Assembly (NCBI GenBank): GCA_007119175.1
Contig: SKQC01000443.1
Coordinates: 1-33,136, forward strand
Length of the DNA stretch: 33,136 bases
Source: Myxococcales bacterium
GTDB taxonomy: Bacteria; Myxococcota_A; Bradymonadia; Bradymonadales; Bradymonadaceae
Direction of reading: 5' to 3'
Below, piece by piece: positions 7,562-14,538 of this stretch. The position numbers were made by a program, and so were the translations under genes. The notes under the pieces are model-generated. The model did no database searches, was not told the DNA's origin, and worked only from the letters and a program-made list of their open reading frames with translations. Numbering within the stretch: the stretch's first letter is position 1; each line of letters opens with the position of its first letter.

Positions 7562-9165
7562 GGGTAGACCTTTCCGGGATTTAAAATGCGCTCCGGGTCG
7601 TAGCGGTCTTTGAGTCGGTCGAATAGGGCTCGGCCGCCCAGATGGTCGCGGTGCGTCCAGGGGGCCTTTGATTGTCCCACGCCGTGGTGATGAGCGACGC
7701 TGGCGCCGGAGTTTGCCACGGCGTTGAGTCCGGCCTTCCAGGTCGCCTCGTATTTTTCGAGCGTCGAATCCAGATCGGGAGCGAATCCGGCGAAGGTAAA
7801 GTAGATCGAACTTCCCTCCGCATAGACATGGCTAAAGTGGGCCATTACGAAGACGTGAGGCCGCAGCGCACGGCGCACATTATCGTATAAATCGACGAGG
7901 CCACTCCAGGTCGTGGAGACCTCCATGGTGTCGACGAAGGCCCCGGTATCGAACATCGGCGATTGCTTATAGGAGACCTTATATCGGTTCTCCAGCCAGT
8001 GCTGGCCGGGGCCGGTGCCGAGGTCGATTCCGTAGCGTCGAAAGATCTCGAAGGCGTAATCGGCGTCGTCGTCCACCAGATCGGTGCTCCCCTCGAAGCC
8101 GACGACGAGCATGCAGTGGCCGGGAAGAATATCGGCCACCGTATTGAGCACCAGTGGCCGGCCGATGGCGCGGCCCAAAAGGGTGCGTGTGGCGTGGTCA
8201 ACGGTCTCTTCTAACGGCTTGTCCACAGAGCGAGGCAGCCATTTTCGGGCTCGGCGCGCGAGCTTTCGAGCCAGCGATGGCGCCTGGGGTTTAGAGGCCG
8301 CTTCTCCCTTTTTTTCGGAGCTGGCGATGATGCTGTCGACCTCGTCATATAAGCGCACCACCGTGGGGCGAATGCCGAGCTGCATGACCTCGCGGATGGC
8401 GTCTAAAGCCAGGTCGAGGCGCGAGAATTGAAAGCCCCGATAGCGCCGCCGCGTCGGTCGCGGCTCAATGCGCATCAGCCCCTCCGTAATAAGTCCCAGG
8501 GTGCCTTCGTTGCCCACGAAGATCGGGTTGAGATCCCGCGATGGACCTGCCTCGCCGGGACTGCCGAGATCGGCGGCCGTATCGAAGACCTCGCCGGTTC
8601 CCGCGACCACCCGCATCGACAGCACCATATCCTCGATTTTGCCGTAGCGGCTCGAGCACTGGCCGGCGCTTCTCGACGCCAGATAGCCGCCCAGCGAGGA
8701 GCAATAAAGAGACGACGGAAAATGGCCCATCGTCCACCCGGCGTGGTTGAGATAGCGCTCCAGATCCATGCCGATGATTCCCGGGCCGGCCCGCACTGTG
8801 GCGTTGTCGGCGTCGAGTTCGATAAGATCATCGAGCCCTTTTAAGTCGACGACAATCGACTGACCGTCGGCCACAGCGCCGCCGCAGACGCCGCTTCCGG
8901 CTCCGAAGGGAACGATGGGGACACCGCTTTTTTTGGCCCATTTGACGATCTCGACGATCTGCTCTTCATCGTCGGGCTGGACGATGGCCGACGCCAGATG
9001 GTGGTGCAGCCTGCGGCCCCGGGACAAGATGATTCCCCGCGGCCAGCAGTCGTTTTGATAGGCCAGGCGGTCCGGAAACGAAGTGCGCACACGTCCGGCG
9101 CCGACGATCGATTCCAGATCGGCGACGTCCACATCCGAGAGAGCAGGCGATGAAGGTGCGTTCAT
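7558..9165 (-). CDS. FAD-linked oxidase with alkylglycerone-phosphate synthase features
   Basis: The 535-residue flavoprotein has an N-terminal PCMH FAD domain (VPFGAGSGVCGG near residue 90, then SSLGGYLASRSAGQ followed by SRYGKIEDMV) and a C-terminal domain ending in DPERILNPGK. The run AHHHGVGQSKAPW near residue 491 closely matches the SHHHGVGK active-site stretch of alkyldihydroxyacetonephosphate synthase (AGPS), as does YGKIEDMV. The same superfamily holds GlcD and D-lactate dehydrogenases, and the GlcE/GlcF-like neighbours point that way. It could make the ether bond of ether lipids or oxidise a 2-hydroxy acid. The start ATG overlaps the stop of the preceding gene by 4 bases and the stop overlaps the next start, so three genes are coupled. 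Confidence 0.85.
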   Translation of the reverse strand: MNAPSSPALSDVDVADLESIVGAGRVRTSFPDRLAYQNDCWPRGIILSRGRRLHHHLASAIVQPDDEEQIVEIVKWAKKSGVPIVPFGAGSGVCGGAVADGQSIVVDLKGLDDLIELDADNATVRAGPGIIGMDLERYLNHAGWTMGHFPSSLYCSSLGGYLASRSAGQCSSRYGKIEDMVLSMRVVAGTGEVFDTAADLGSPGEAGPSRDLNPIFVGNEGTLGLITEGLMRIEPRPTRRRYRGFQFSRLDLALDAIREVMQLGIRPTVVRLYDEVDSIIASSEKKGEAASKPQAPSLARKLARRARKWLPRSVDKPLEETVDHATRTLLGRAIGRPLVLNTVADILPGHCMLVVGFEGSTDLVDDDADYAFEIFRRYGIDLGTGPGQHWLENRYKVSYKQSPMFDTGAFVDTMEVSTTWSGLVDLYDNVRRALRPHVFVMAHFSHVYAEGSSIYFTFAGFAPDLDSTLEKYEATWKAGLNAVANSGASVAHHHGVGQSKAPWTHRDHLGGRALFDRLKDRYDPERILNPGKVYP

Positions 9166-9740
9166 GAGTGAGTCTCAGGGGCCTGATGCTCCAGCCAGGT
9201 TCGAAGAGCGCGGTCGAAGAATTCCTCCAGGCCGCGAAATAGGCGCAATAAATGACGAGTGCGCGTCGATTCCTCCGGCGAACGGGGAGAGAAAAAGGCC
9301 GTCGTCAGCAGGCGATATAGGATTTTTTCAGCCACCGCTTCCAGCCGGGTGAGCACGTCGACGACGATCCCACGGGTGGTCTCGGTGTCGAGGTGCTGGT
9401 CGCCGAGTTCCATTAACTCTGTGGCGATCGGTATTGCCTCATCGATCCCGGGCAGGGTGTCTGCAAATTTGCTCAGAGTATCGATGAACTCGGCGCTCAG
9501 CTCTTCGGGCCACCGCAGCGGCTCGTCGCCGTCGAGGGCATGGCGCAACTCCGTACTCAGCGCCACACCGCGTTCACCGGCGCGCCAGGCGGCGACCAAC
9601 GTCGGCACCAGCGTTTCGATATGCCGAGAGTTATTTGGCAATCCACGCAGTGATTCCAGGGCGCCGCTCAGAAGAGTGGGTAGCTCCTCTGGCGCCTCCT
9701 GCGTCGGCGGGGGATCCGGCGTGGTTTCGTCGTCAGACAC
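9162..9740 (-). CDS. Helical hypothetical protein, first gene of the oxidase operon
   Basis: I do not recognise this 192-residue protein. It is predicted to be almost entirely helical after an acidic, Pro-rich N-terminus (about residues 1-20), with no membrane segment, signal peptide or conserved motif visible. GTG at 9740 is chosen because GGAG lies 6 bases upstream; an in-frame ATG at 9788 would add 16 residues without a ribosome site. It overlaps the AGPS-like gene by the ATGA arrangement, so it probably serves that enzyme complex, perhaps in assembly, but this rests on position only. Confidence 0.72.
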   Translation of the reverse strand: MSDDETTPDPPPTQEAPEELPTLLSGALESLRGLPNNSRHIETLVPTLVAAWRAGERGVALSTELRHALDGDEPLRWPEELSAEFIDTLSKFADTLPGIDEAIPIATELMELGDQHLDTETTRGIVVDVLTRLEAVAEKILYRLLTTAFFSPRSPEESTRTRHLLRLFRGLEEFFDRALRTWLEHQAPETHS

Positions 9741-9793
9741 GGAATGCTCCACAAATATTAGATGTGGTCGCAGTGATTGATGAGTCATGCCAA

Positions 9794-9822
9794 GAGATAG
9801 GTCGACGAGGCGGGCTTTTCAA
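9794..9822 (-). promoter_or_regulatory. Candidate sigma-70 promoter of the FAD/Fe-S operon
   Basis: Read on the minus strand, TTGAAA (-35, 9817-9822) and TATCTC (-10, 9794-9799) are 17 bases apart, about 55 bases before the GTG at 9740. The -35 is good and the -10 is weak. Confidence 0.4.
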
Positions 9823-9830
9823 GCAGAGTT

Positions 9831-10868
9831 TCAGTGCTGAATGGCGGGAATCAAGGCCACCATGGTGTCGTCGCACAGGTCGATCGAGACGGGCCGGCCG
9901 TGGACCACCCCGTAAATAAACAGCGGGTCCGTGGCGTCGGGACCGCTCAGGTCGGGGCGGCATAAAAAGCGTCGAAAATTCATCGAATGTGCCGGCGCCA
10001 CCCCTTTTGCGGTCCTCACCCGGGCTATCACCGACCGCTGCCGGCTTGGCGCTCGCCTCACCTCCAGGGTCAATGTCGAGCTCTGTGGCCAGCGCAGATG
10101 GGCGTTTAAGCATAGATCGGTGATGAATCGGGCCAGCCGGATTGGATGAGATAAAAGCGGCGGAAGATCGGGCTCGCAATGAAGCGACCACTGAGGACCT
10201 GGCGACAGCAAACGGGGAAGAAATGAGCGCAATCCGCCGATGACCTGCTCCAGTTGAGTCGCTTCGAGAGGTAAATCCAGGCCGTTGACGATGGTCTGGA
10301 GTTGGTCGTTGAGTTCGATGCCCCGGGCAATCGCCTTCGCTGCCCGATCCAGGTAATCGTCGGCCATCTCCGGGGACGATTCGTGATTGCTGGCCAGGTG
10401 CAGGTAGCTGCGGGCGATGGTGAAAATATTGTTGAAGTCGTGATTAATTAACCGAGCAAACCGGGCCTGGACGTCGGCCCGATCGAGCATCGGCGTCGGG
10501 GCGACATCGACGAGCATCACCGGAAGTAATTTGTGGTCCGGGTGTAGCGGGCCAAGCCGAGCCCGGCGCACCACTACTTTCGTCCCATCTCGGTGATGGT
10601 AAGTCAGCGGCAATTCGCAAAAATTGCCTCGTCGATCGTCGGGGAGAACCTGGCGGGCGTCAGCCACAAGCCGCCGGGTCGCCGGCGGCATGCAACGACT
10701 CCAGGCGCTGCGATCCATCTCGTCGGCGCCATAGCCGAGAAGGGAGGCCAGCTCGGGATTGGACCCACAGGGTATTCCCCGCTGATCGACAAGGTGGATC
10801 GGCCAGGGAGCAACCTCCAGCCAGCGAGCAAAAGACGGGGAGTCTGAAAGAGATGGAAGTTGTTCCAT
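9831..10868 (-). CDS. PAS protein with degenerate histidine-kinase domain
   Basis: The 345-residue protein begins with a PAS-like domain (about 10-125) followed by INHDFNNIFTIARSYLHLA, which matches the H-box helix of LAHDFNN-type sensor kinases (His 143). The ATPase domain is eroded. An N-box remnant (DLCLNAHLRW, Asn 255) remains. The G1 box normally reading DxGxG reads RTAKGVAP near 285-292, without the Asp, and the G2 GTGLGL loop is absent; the final strands survive (IYGVVHGRPVSIDL). It has no membrane segment. It is probably a cytosolic pseudokinase or phosphotransfer scaffold. The ATG at 10868 has only a weak ribosome site (GAG). It lies directly downstream of repeat element B. Confidence 0.75.
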   Translation of the reverse strand: MEQLPSLSDSPSFARWLEVAPWPIHLVDQRGIPCGSNPELASLLGYGADEMDRSAWSRCMPPATRRLVADARQVLPDDRRGNFCELPLTYHHRDGTKVVVRRARLGPLHPDHKLLPVMLVDVAPTPMLDRADVQARFARLINHDFNNIFTIARSYLHLASNHESSPEMADDYLDRAAKAIARGIELNDQLQTIVNGLDLPLEATQLEQVIGGLRSFLPRLLSPGPQWSLHCEPDLPPLLSHPIRLARFITDLCLNAHLRWPQSSTLTLEVRRAPSRQRSVIARVRTAKGVAPAHSMNFRRFLCRPDLSGPDATDPLFIYGVVHGRPVSIDLCDDTMVALIPAIQH

Positions 10869-10930
10869 GAAACGCTCGGGCAGGATTTGGCGAAGCGGCG
10901 CTATAATTACTTTTACTTTAGAAAGCTAAT

Positions 10931-11115
10931 CACTGGTGGTGCTCGACAGAAGTCTTAAACCACTCTTCGCCGGTCCTGAGCGACGATCTCGTTGTTGTCT
11001 GTACTCGACGATACCAGAGCATTGCCTCACTTCGACAACTTAGAACTCATCGCTCAGTCCTCGCCGAATACAGCTCAGGACCTGCGCCGAGCACCACTTA
11101 GCCGAGCACCACTAA
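10931..11115 (-). repeat. Structured intergenic repeat, element B
   Basis: This is a roughly 185-base imperfect palindrome, with GTGGTGCTCG at 10936-10945 and its complement at 11088-11097 and 11103-11112. Read on the minus strand it shares three collinear blocks with element A at 28760-28925: GGCGAGGACTGAGCG (11065 down to 11051), TGGTATCGTCGAG (11016 down to 11004, 12 of 13 matching) and ATCGTCGCTCAG (10987 down to 10976). Offsets from block 1 are 49 and 78 bases here against 48 and 77 in A. Its first end carries a 15-base tandem duplication (11086-11100 and 11101-11115), which accounts for the extra distance. The TAG stop of the cytochrome gene (11112-11114) lies in its terminal bases. Confidence 0.75.
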
Positions 11116-12539
11116 TTGGATGGAGGTGTATTTTCCGGGTCAAGCTCGTCGCGTCGGCCGAAGTCGTCTTCCACAAACTCCAGTGTCGCTTCTCGGCGCA
11201 CATTATCGACCTGCCAGCTTGAGTGATGGAAGCGCCGGCCGCGCACCAGGCGCCCGTGGAGGTCGTGATAGTCGAAATCGTCTTCGTGCATCCGATATTT
11301 ATAAGCCTCGATCTCCACGGTGAGCGCTTCTGGAGCCGATGGCCAGTCGATGTCGATAAGATGCGATTCACCGGGATCGATTCGATTATCCGATAATAAT
11401 TTGATTTCCGGATACCACTGATAGCGCGAGCCGATCTGTTCCGATACTTCGGCCACAGCGTCACCATGGGCGTTGCGGACCACGGCCGTCACTTCCACGT
11501 GGCGCTCCGGATCTCCGGTGGGAAATAGATGGCCCGCAAATTCGTTGTGGACCCGCACCGCCAATTTTTGGCAGTCCTCGTCGTCACAGTCCGCGTCATC
11601 TGGCAGGTCCAGCGACACGGTGGCCCCGGAGCCAAAGATCGGCCGAAGGGCCTTAATCTCCTCTTCGAACTCCGGCTGTTTGGGGATCAAAGAGCCGCCG
11701 AACCAATGCCGCCGCGTTTCGCGCTCCGGCACATCGTAGGCCTCGGCGAGTTTTCGCGTCGTCTTCGGCATGTGGCAGTCCTGACAATGATGACCCTTGT
11801 CGGCAGCCGGACTCTTTTCCCATTCATCGCCGGTGCTAAAAAAGCAGCCCAGATTCTGCTCCGGAAAGATCGCCTCTGCCTGATGGCAGCGAACGCAATT
11901 TTGTTCGTCCAAAAGATGGTCTCCCCGGGCGACGGCGTGGGGGGCGTCGGTATCGCCGCGGGGTCCGTAGACGGTGCCGTCCTGGACGTGGCAGGTGGCA
12001 CAGCCGATGGCCTCGTCCTGCATGGCCTCGTCGAAGATCGGATTGTCGACATAGATGGGACGTCCAATCTCATCGTTCTCTAGCCCAATGACAAGCTTTT
12101 CGAGCTGAGGGACCATCGGCGTGTGGCAGTTGACGCACATCCAGCTAAAATCATCGTCCTGATCGTCGTAATAATCGCCGCGGGCTTTGGCGAGCTCCTC
12201 CATAAATTGGGGATTGTGCGTCCAGGCCCGGCGATGGGTTGAGATCGACCACTCCCGGTGGATCTCGCCGTGGCATTGCCCGCAGGTCTCGGAGCGAAGA
12301 TCGGGCAGTCCCTCGGGAATCTCGAAATCCAAAAAGGGCCGCTCATAATAGGGGCGGCTTTTATAAAACTGATGGGCCGCCTCCAGAATCTCGTCATCGC
12401 TCATCTGGGGCGTGTCGTCGCTGCCAGGCTCGGGCGAAAAATACACCAGGGCGCCGCCGAGGAGTGCGATGAGGGCGAGGGCGGCGAGCGCCATGCCGGC
12501 GATGGACATTGAGGAGTTGCTGGAGGAAGCCGTCGACAA
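11112..12539 (-). CDS. Membrane-anchored five-heme cytochrome c
   Basis: The 475-residue protein has an N-terminal hydrophobic helix (about 12-34) serving as anchor or uncleaved signal, and five CxxCH heme sites at residues 86-90, 135-139, 180-184, 215-219 and 252-256, so it is exported and matured by the cytochrome c system. Hemes occupy the first half; the last 200 residues look beta-rich (VSLDLPD, LAVRVHNEFAGHLFPTGDPERH) and carry no heme motif. This is a cytochrome c-554/NrfA-like multiheme layout, but the electron acceptor is unknown. The start is uncertain: TTG at 12539 is 4 bases after the rapZ stop and suits coupling, while ATG at 12509 lacks a ribosome site. Confidence 0.87.
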   Translation of the reverse strand: MSTASSSNSSMSIAGMALAALALIALLGGALVYFSPEPGSDDTPQMSDDEILEAAHQFYKSRPYYERPFLDFEIPEGLPDLRSETCGQCHGEIHREWSISTHRRAWTHNPQFMEELAKARGDYYDDQDDDFSWMCVNCHTPMVPQLEKLVIGLENDEIGRPIYVDNPIFDEAMQDEAIGCATCHVQDGTVYGPRGDTDAPHAVARGDHLLDEQNCVRCHQAEAIFPEQNLGCFFSTGDEWEKSPAADKGHHCQDCHMPKTTRKLAEAYDVPERETRRHWFGGSLIPKQPEFEEEIKALRPIFGSGATVSLDLPDDADCDDEDCQKLAVRVHNEFAGHLFPTGDPERHVEVTAVVRNAHGDAVAEVSEQIGSRYQWYPEIKLLSDNRIDPGESHLIDIDWPSAPEALTVEIEAYKYRMHEDDFDYHDLHGRLVRGRRFHHSSWQVDNVRREATLEFVEDDFGRRDELDPENTPPSN

Positions 12540-12543
12540 AATC

Positions 12544-13458
12544 TCAATCCACGTAGCGCGGAACGTCGCGGTGGCGCACGTTGGCCTTCCAATTTCGGCC
12601 CTGGAGTCGGGCGGCGATGGTCTCGGCCATGGCCACGGAGCGGTGTTTTCCGCCGGTGCAGCCGATGCCGATCGTCAGATAGCTCTTACCCTCGCGCTCG
12701 TACATGGGCAGGATAAATTCCGCCATCTCCTGAAATAATGACAAAAAGCGGGCCGCCTCGGGCAGTCCGAGGACGAATTGCTGGACCGGCTCGTCGAGAC
12801 CGGTCTGGGGACGCAACTCCTCGACGAAATGGGGATTGGCCAAAAAGCGCAGATCGAAGACCAGATCGCATTCTACGGGCAGGCCGTGTTTAAAGCCGAA
12901 GCTCAGCACGGTGATCGCCAGTGGCGGATCGTCGGTCGAAGAAAAATGCTCCTTTAAAAGCCCCTTTAAGGTGTGGACGGTGTGGTTGGTGGTATCGATC
13001 ACCAGATCGGCGCGAGCCCGCATATCGCCGAGGTGCTGACGCTCTTTTTGAATGCCCTCGCGCACCGTACCTTCTTCGCTCATCGGATGGCGTCGGCGGG
13101 TTTCGCTAAATCGGCGCACCAGCACTTCGTCGGTGGCTTCCAAAAACGTGACCTGTACGTCGACGCCCTCATCGCGCAGCTCCTCGAGCATCGCCTCCGC
13201 CTGATCGAGATGGACATGATCGCGGGTATCGACAACGAAGGCCAGACGCCGCCAATGACCCGAGGAGGGGCCGGCCTGGGCGAGCTCTAAGACTTTGGGA
13301 AGAAGGGGCACTGGCAGATTGTCGATGCAAAAATAGCCCATATCCTCCAGGGCGCGGATGGACGTCGATTTTCCAGATCCGCTCAATCCGCTGATGATCA
13401 CCACCTGAGGATGGCGCAGCGCGACCGCTTCTGAAGTTTCATCGAGTTGTTCAGTCAT
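12544..13458 (-). CDS. RapZ / YvcJ-family nucleotide-binding adapter
   Basis: The 304-residue protein has a Walker A loop GLSGSGKS at residues 24-31 and the family hallmark GIGCTGGKHRSVAMAETIA near the C-terminus. In Escherichia coli RapZ guides RNase E to a small RNA that controls glucosamine-6-phosphate synthase; in Bacillus YvcJ binds UDP-GlcNAc. Length is typical. The common neighbours hprK, PTS genes or rpoN are absent. Instead it sits between a PP2C phosphatase gene (67 bases upstream) and a cytochrome c gene (4 bases downstream), a transcription unit I do not recognise. The ATG at 13458 has only a weak ribosome site (GGTG). Confidence 0.95.
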   Translation of the reverse strand: MTEQLDETSEAVALRHPQVVIISGLSGSGKSTSIRALEDMGYFCIDNLPVPLLPKVLELAQAGPSSGHWRRLAFVVDTRDHVHLDQAEAMLEELRDEGVDVQVTFLEATDEVLVRRFSETRRRHPMSEEGTVREGIQKERQHLGDMRARADLVIDTTNHTVHTLKGLLKEHFSSTDDPPLAITVLSFGFKHGLPVECDLVFDLRFLANPHFVEELRPQTGLDEPVQQFVLGLPEAARFLSLFQEMAEFILPMYEREGKSYLTIGIGCTGGKHRSVAMAETIAARLQGRNWKANVRHRDVPRYVD

Positions 13459-13525
13459 GTCGGTCGCACCAGATAGGGCGTGTGGGTGACCGGTTGATGG
13501 TGATCCGAATCATCGGCGATGCAGA

Positions 13526-14305
13526 TCACTCGTCGTGTTCGACTTTGACGAGGACGATAGTGATATTGTCATTTCCACCCTCTTCGTTGGCGGCGTCGAT
13601 CAATTCCTCGACACAGCCGTCAAGGTCGTCGCTTTCGGCGGTCATGATATCGCGGATCTCATCGTCGGAGATCATATCGCAGAGCCCGTCGGAGCATAGA
13701 AGGTAGATGTCGCCGTCCTCCGGCTCGTCGATATTGACGTCGACCTGCACGGTCTCCTTCATTCCCAGGGCGCGGACGATGACATTTTTATGGGGGAAAT
13801 TCTCGATCTCCTCTTCGGTGAGATCTTTCATCTTGATGTAGTCATTGAGCAGGGAGTGGTCGTCGGTGACCTGGGCCAATTCCTCGTCGCGCAAGCGATA
13901 GATTCGACTGTCGCCGACGTGACCGAGATAGACGGTATCGTCGGAGATATAGGTGGCGACGATGGTGGTGCCCATCCCGTGGTGGGTGCTCGGATCGCCC
14001 TTGGCTTTCTCAAAAATCCGCAGGTTGGCCAGCTTGATACTGGCGGCCATTCGGTTTTCTTCGTAGTCCAGATCCTTTTCCATCTTATACGGCCAGGTCA
14101 ACTCCTTGTCCTGCGAGGTCTCCTCGTAGAACTCGGCGACCGTATCGACGGCGATCTGAGAGGCGACCTCTCCGCTGGCGTGGCCGCCCATGCCATCGGC
14201 CACCAGATAGAGATTCTGCTCGGGTAATAAACAGAGGTTATCCTCGTTATGGCCCCGCTTTTTCCCGACGTCTGTATTTCCCGCGGCTTGTAATCTAATG
14301 GACAC
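13526..14305 (-). CDS. PP2C-family Ser/Thr protein phosphatase
   Basis: The 259-residue protein is a minimal, soluble PP2C (PppM/Stp type) that removes phosphate from Ser/Thr with bound Mn or Mg. Metal-binding and fold motifs are all present: RGHNEDN, DGMGGHASGEVAS, GHVGDSRIYRL, DDHSLLNDYI, LLCSDGLCDM and GGNDNITIVL. The start is GTG at 14305, preceded by a GGGGTAAG purine stretch. The Ser/Thr kinase gene lies directly upstream on the same strand with 233 bases between, so this phosphatase is the likely counterpart of that kinase. Confidence 0.95.
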   Translation of the reverse strand: MSIRLQAAGNTDVGKKRGHNEDNLCLLPEQNLYLVADGMGGHASGEVASQIAVDTVAEFYEETSQDKELTWPYKMEKDLDYEENRMAASIKLANLRIFEKAKGDPSTHHGMGTTIVATYISDDTVYLGHVGDSRIYRLRDEELAQVTDDHSLLNDYIKMKDLTEEEIENFPHKNVIVRALGMKETVQVDVNIDEPEDGDIYLLCSDGLCDMISDDEIRDIMTAESDDLDGCVEELIDAANEEGGNDNITIVLVKVEHDE

Positions 14306-14408
14306 GTTCTTACCCCGTTCCTACGTCTTAGACTAGATTTAAATCAGCGCACCGGCGATCTACGACGGCATCCCGCCGGCGGCCGTTTTTTGCCGGGTCT
14401 TTGCACAT

Positions 14409-14437
14409 ACTCTACTCGGGGTTGGCGTTACGGGCAA
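14409..14437 (-). promoter_or_regulatory. Candidate sigma-70 promoter of the phosphatase-rapZ-cytochrome unit
   Basis: On the minus strand TTGCCC (14432-14437) and TAGAGT (14409-14414) are separated by 17 bases. It lies about 100 bases before the GTG of the phosphatase, leaving a long leader. No clear terminator for the kinase gene is visible between 14438 and 14538. Confidence 0.45.
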
Positions 14438-14538
14438 GCAACTCTGGCCAATCGATTTTTCATCGTCCCCTGGCAGCCTTTTGATAAATACCGCACCGGC
14501 ACTGCAGGTCACAGCTCATATCAGGATCTGGCCCGGAT

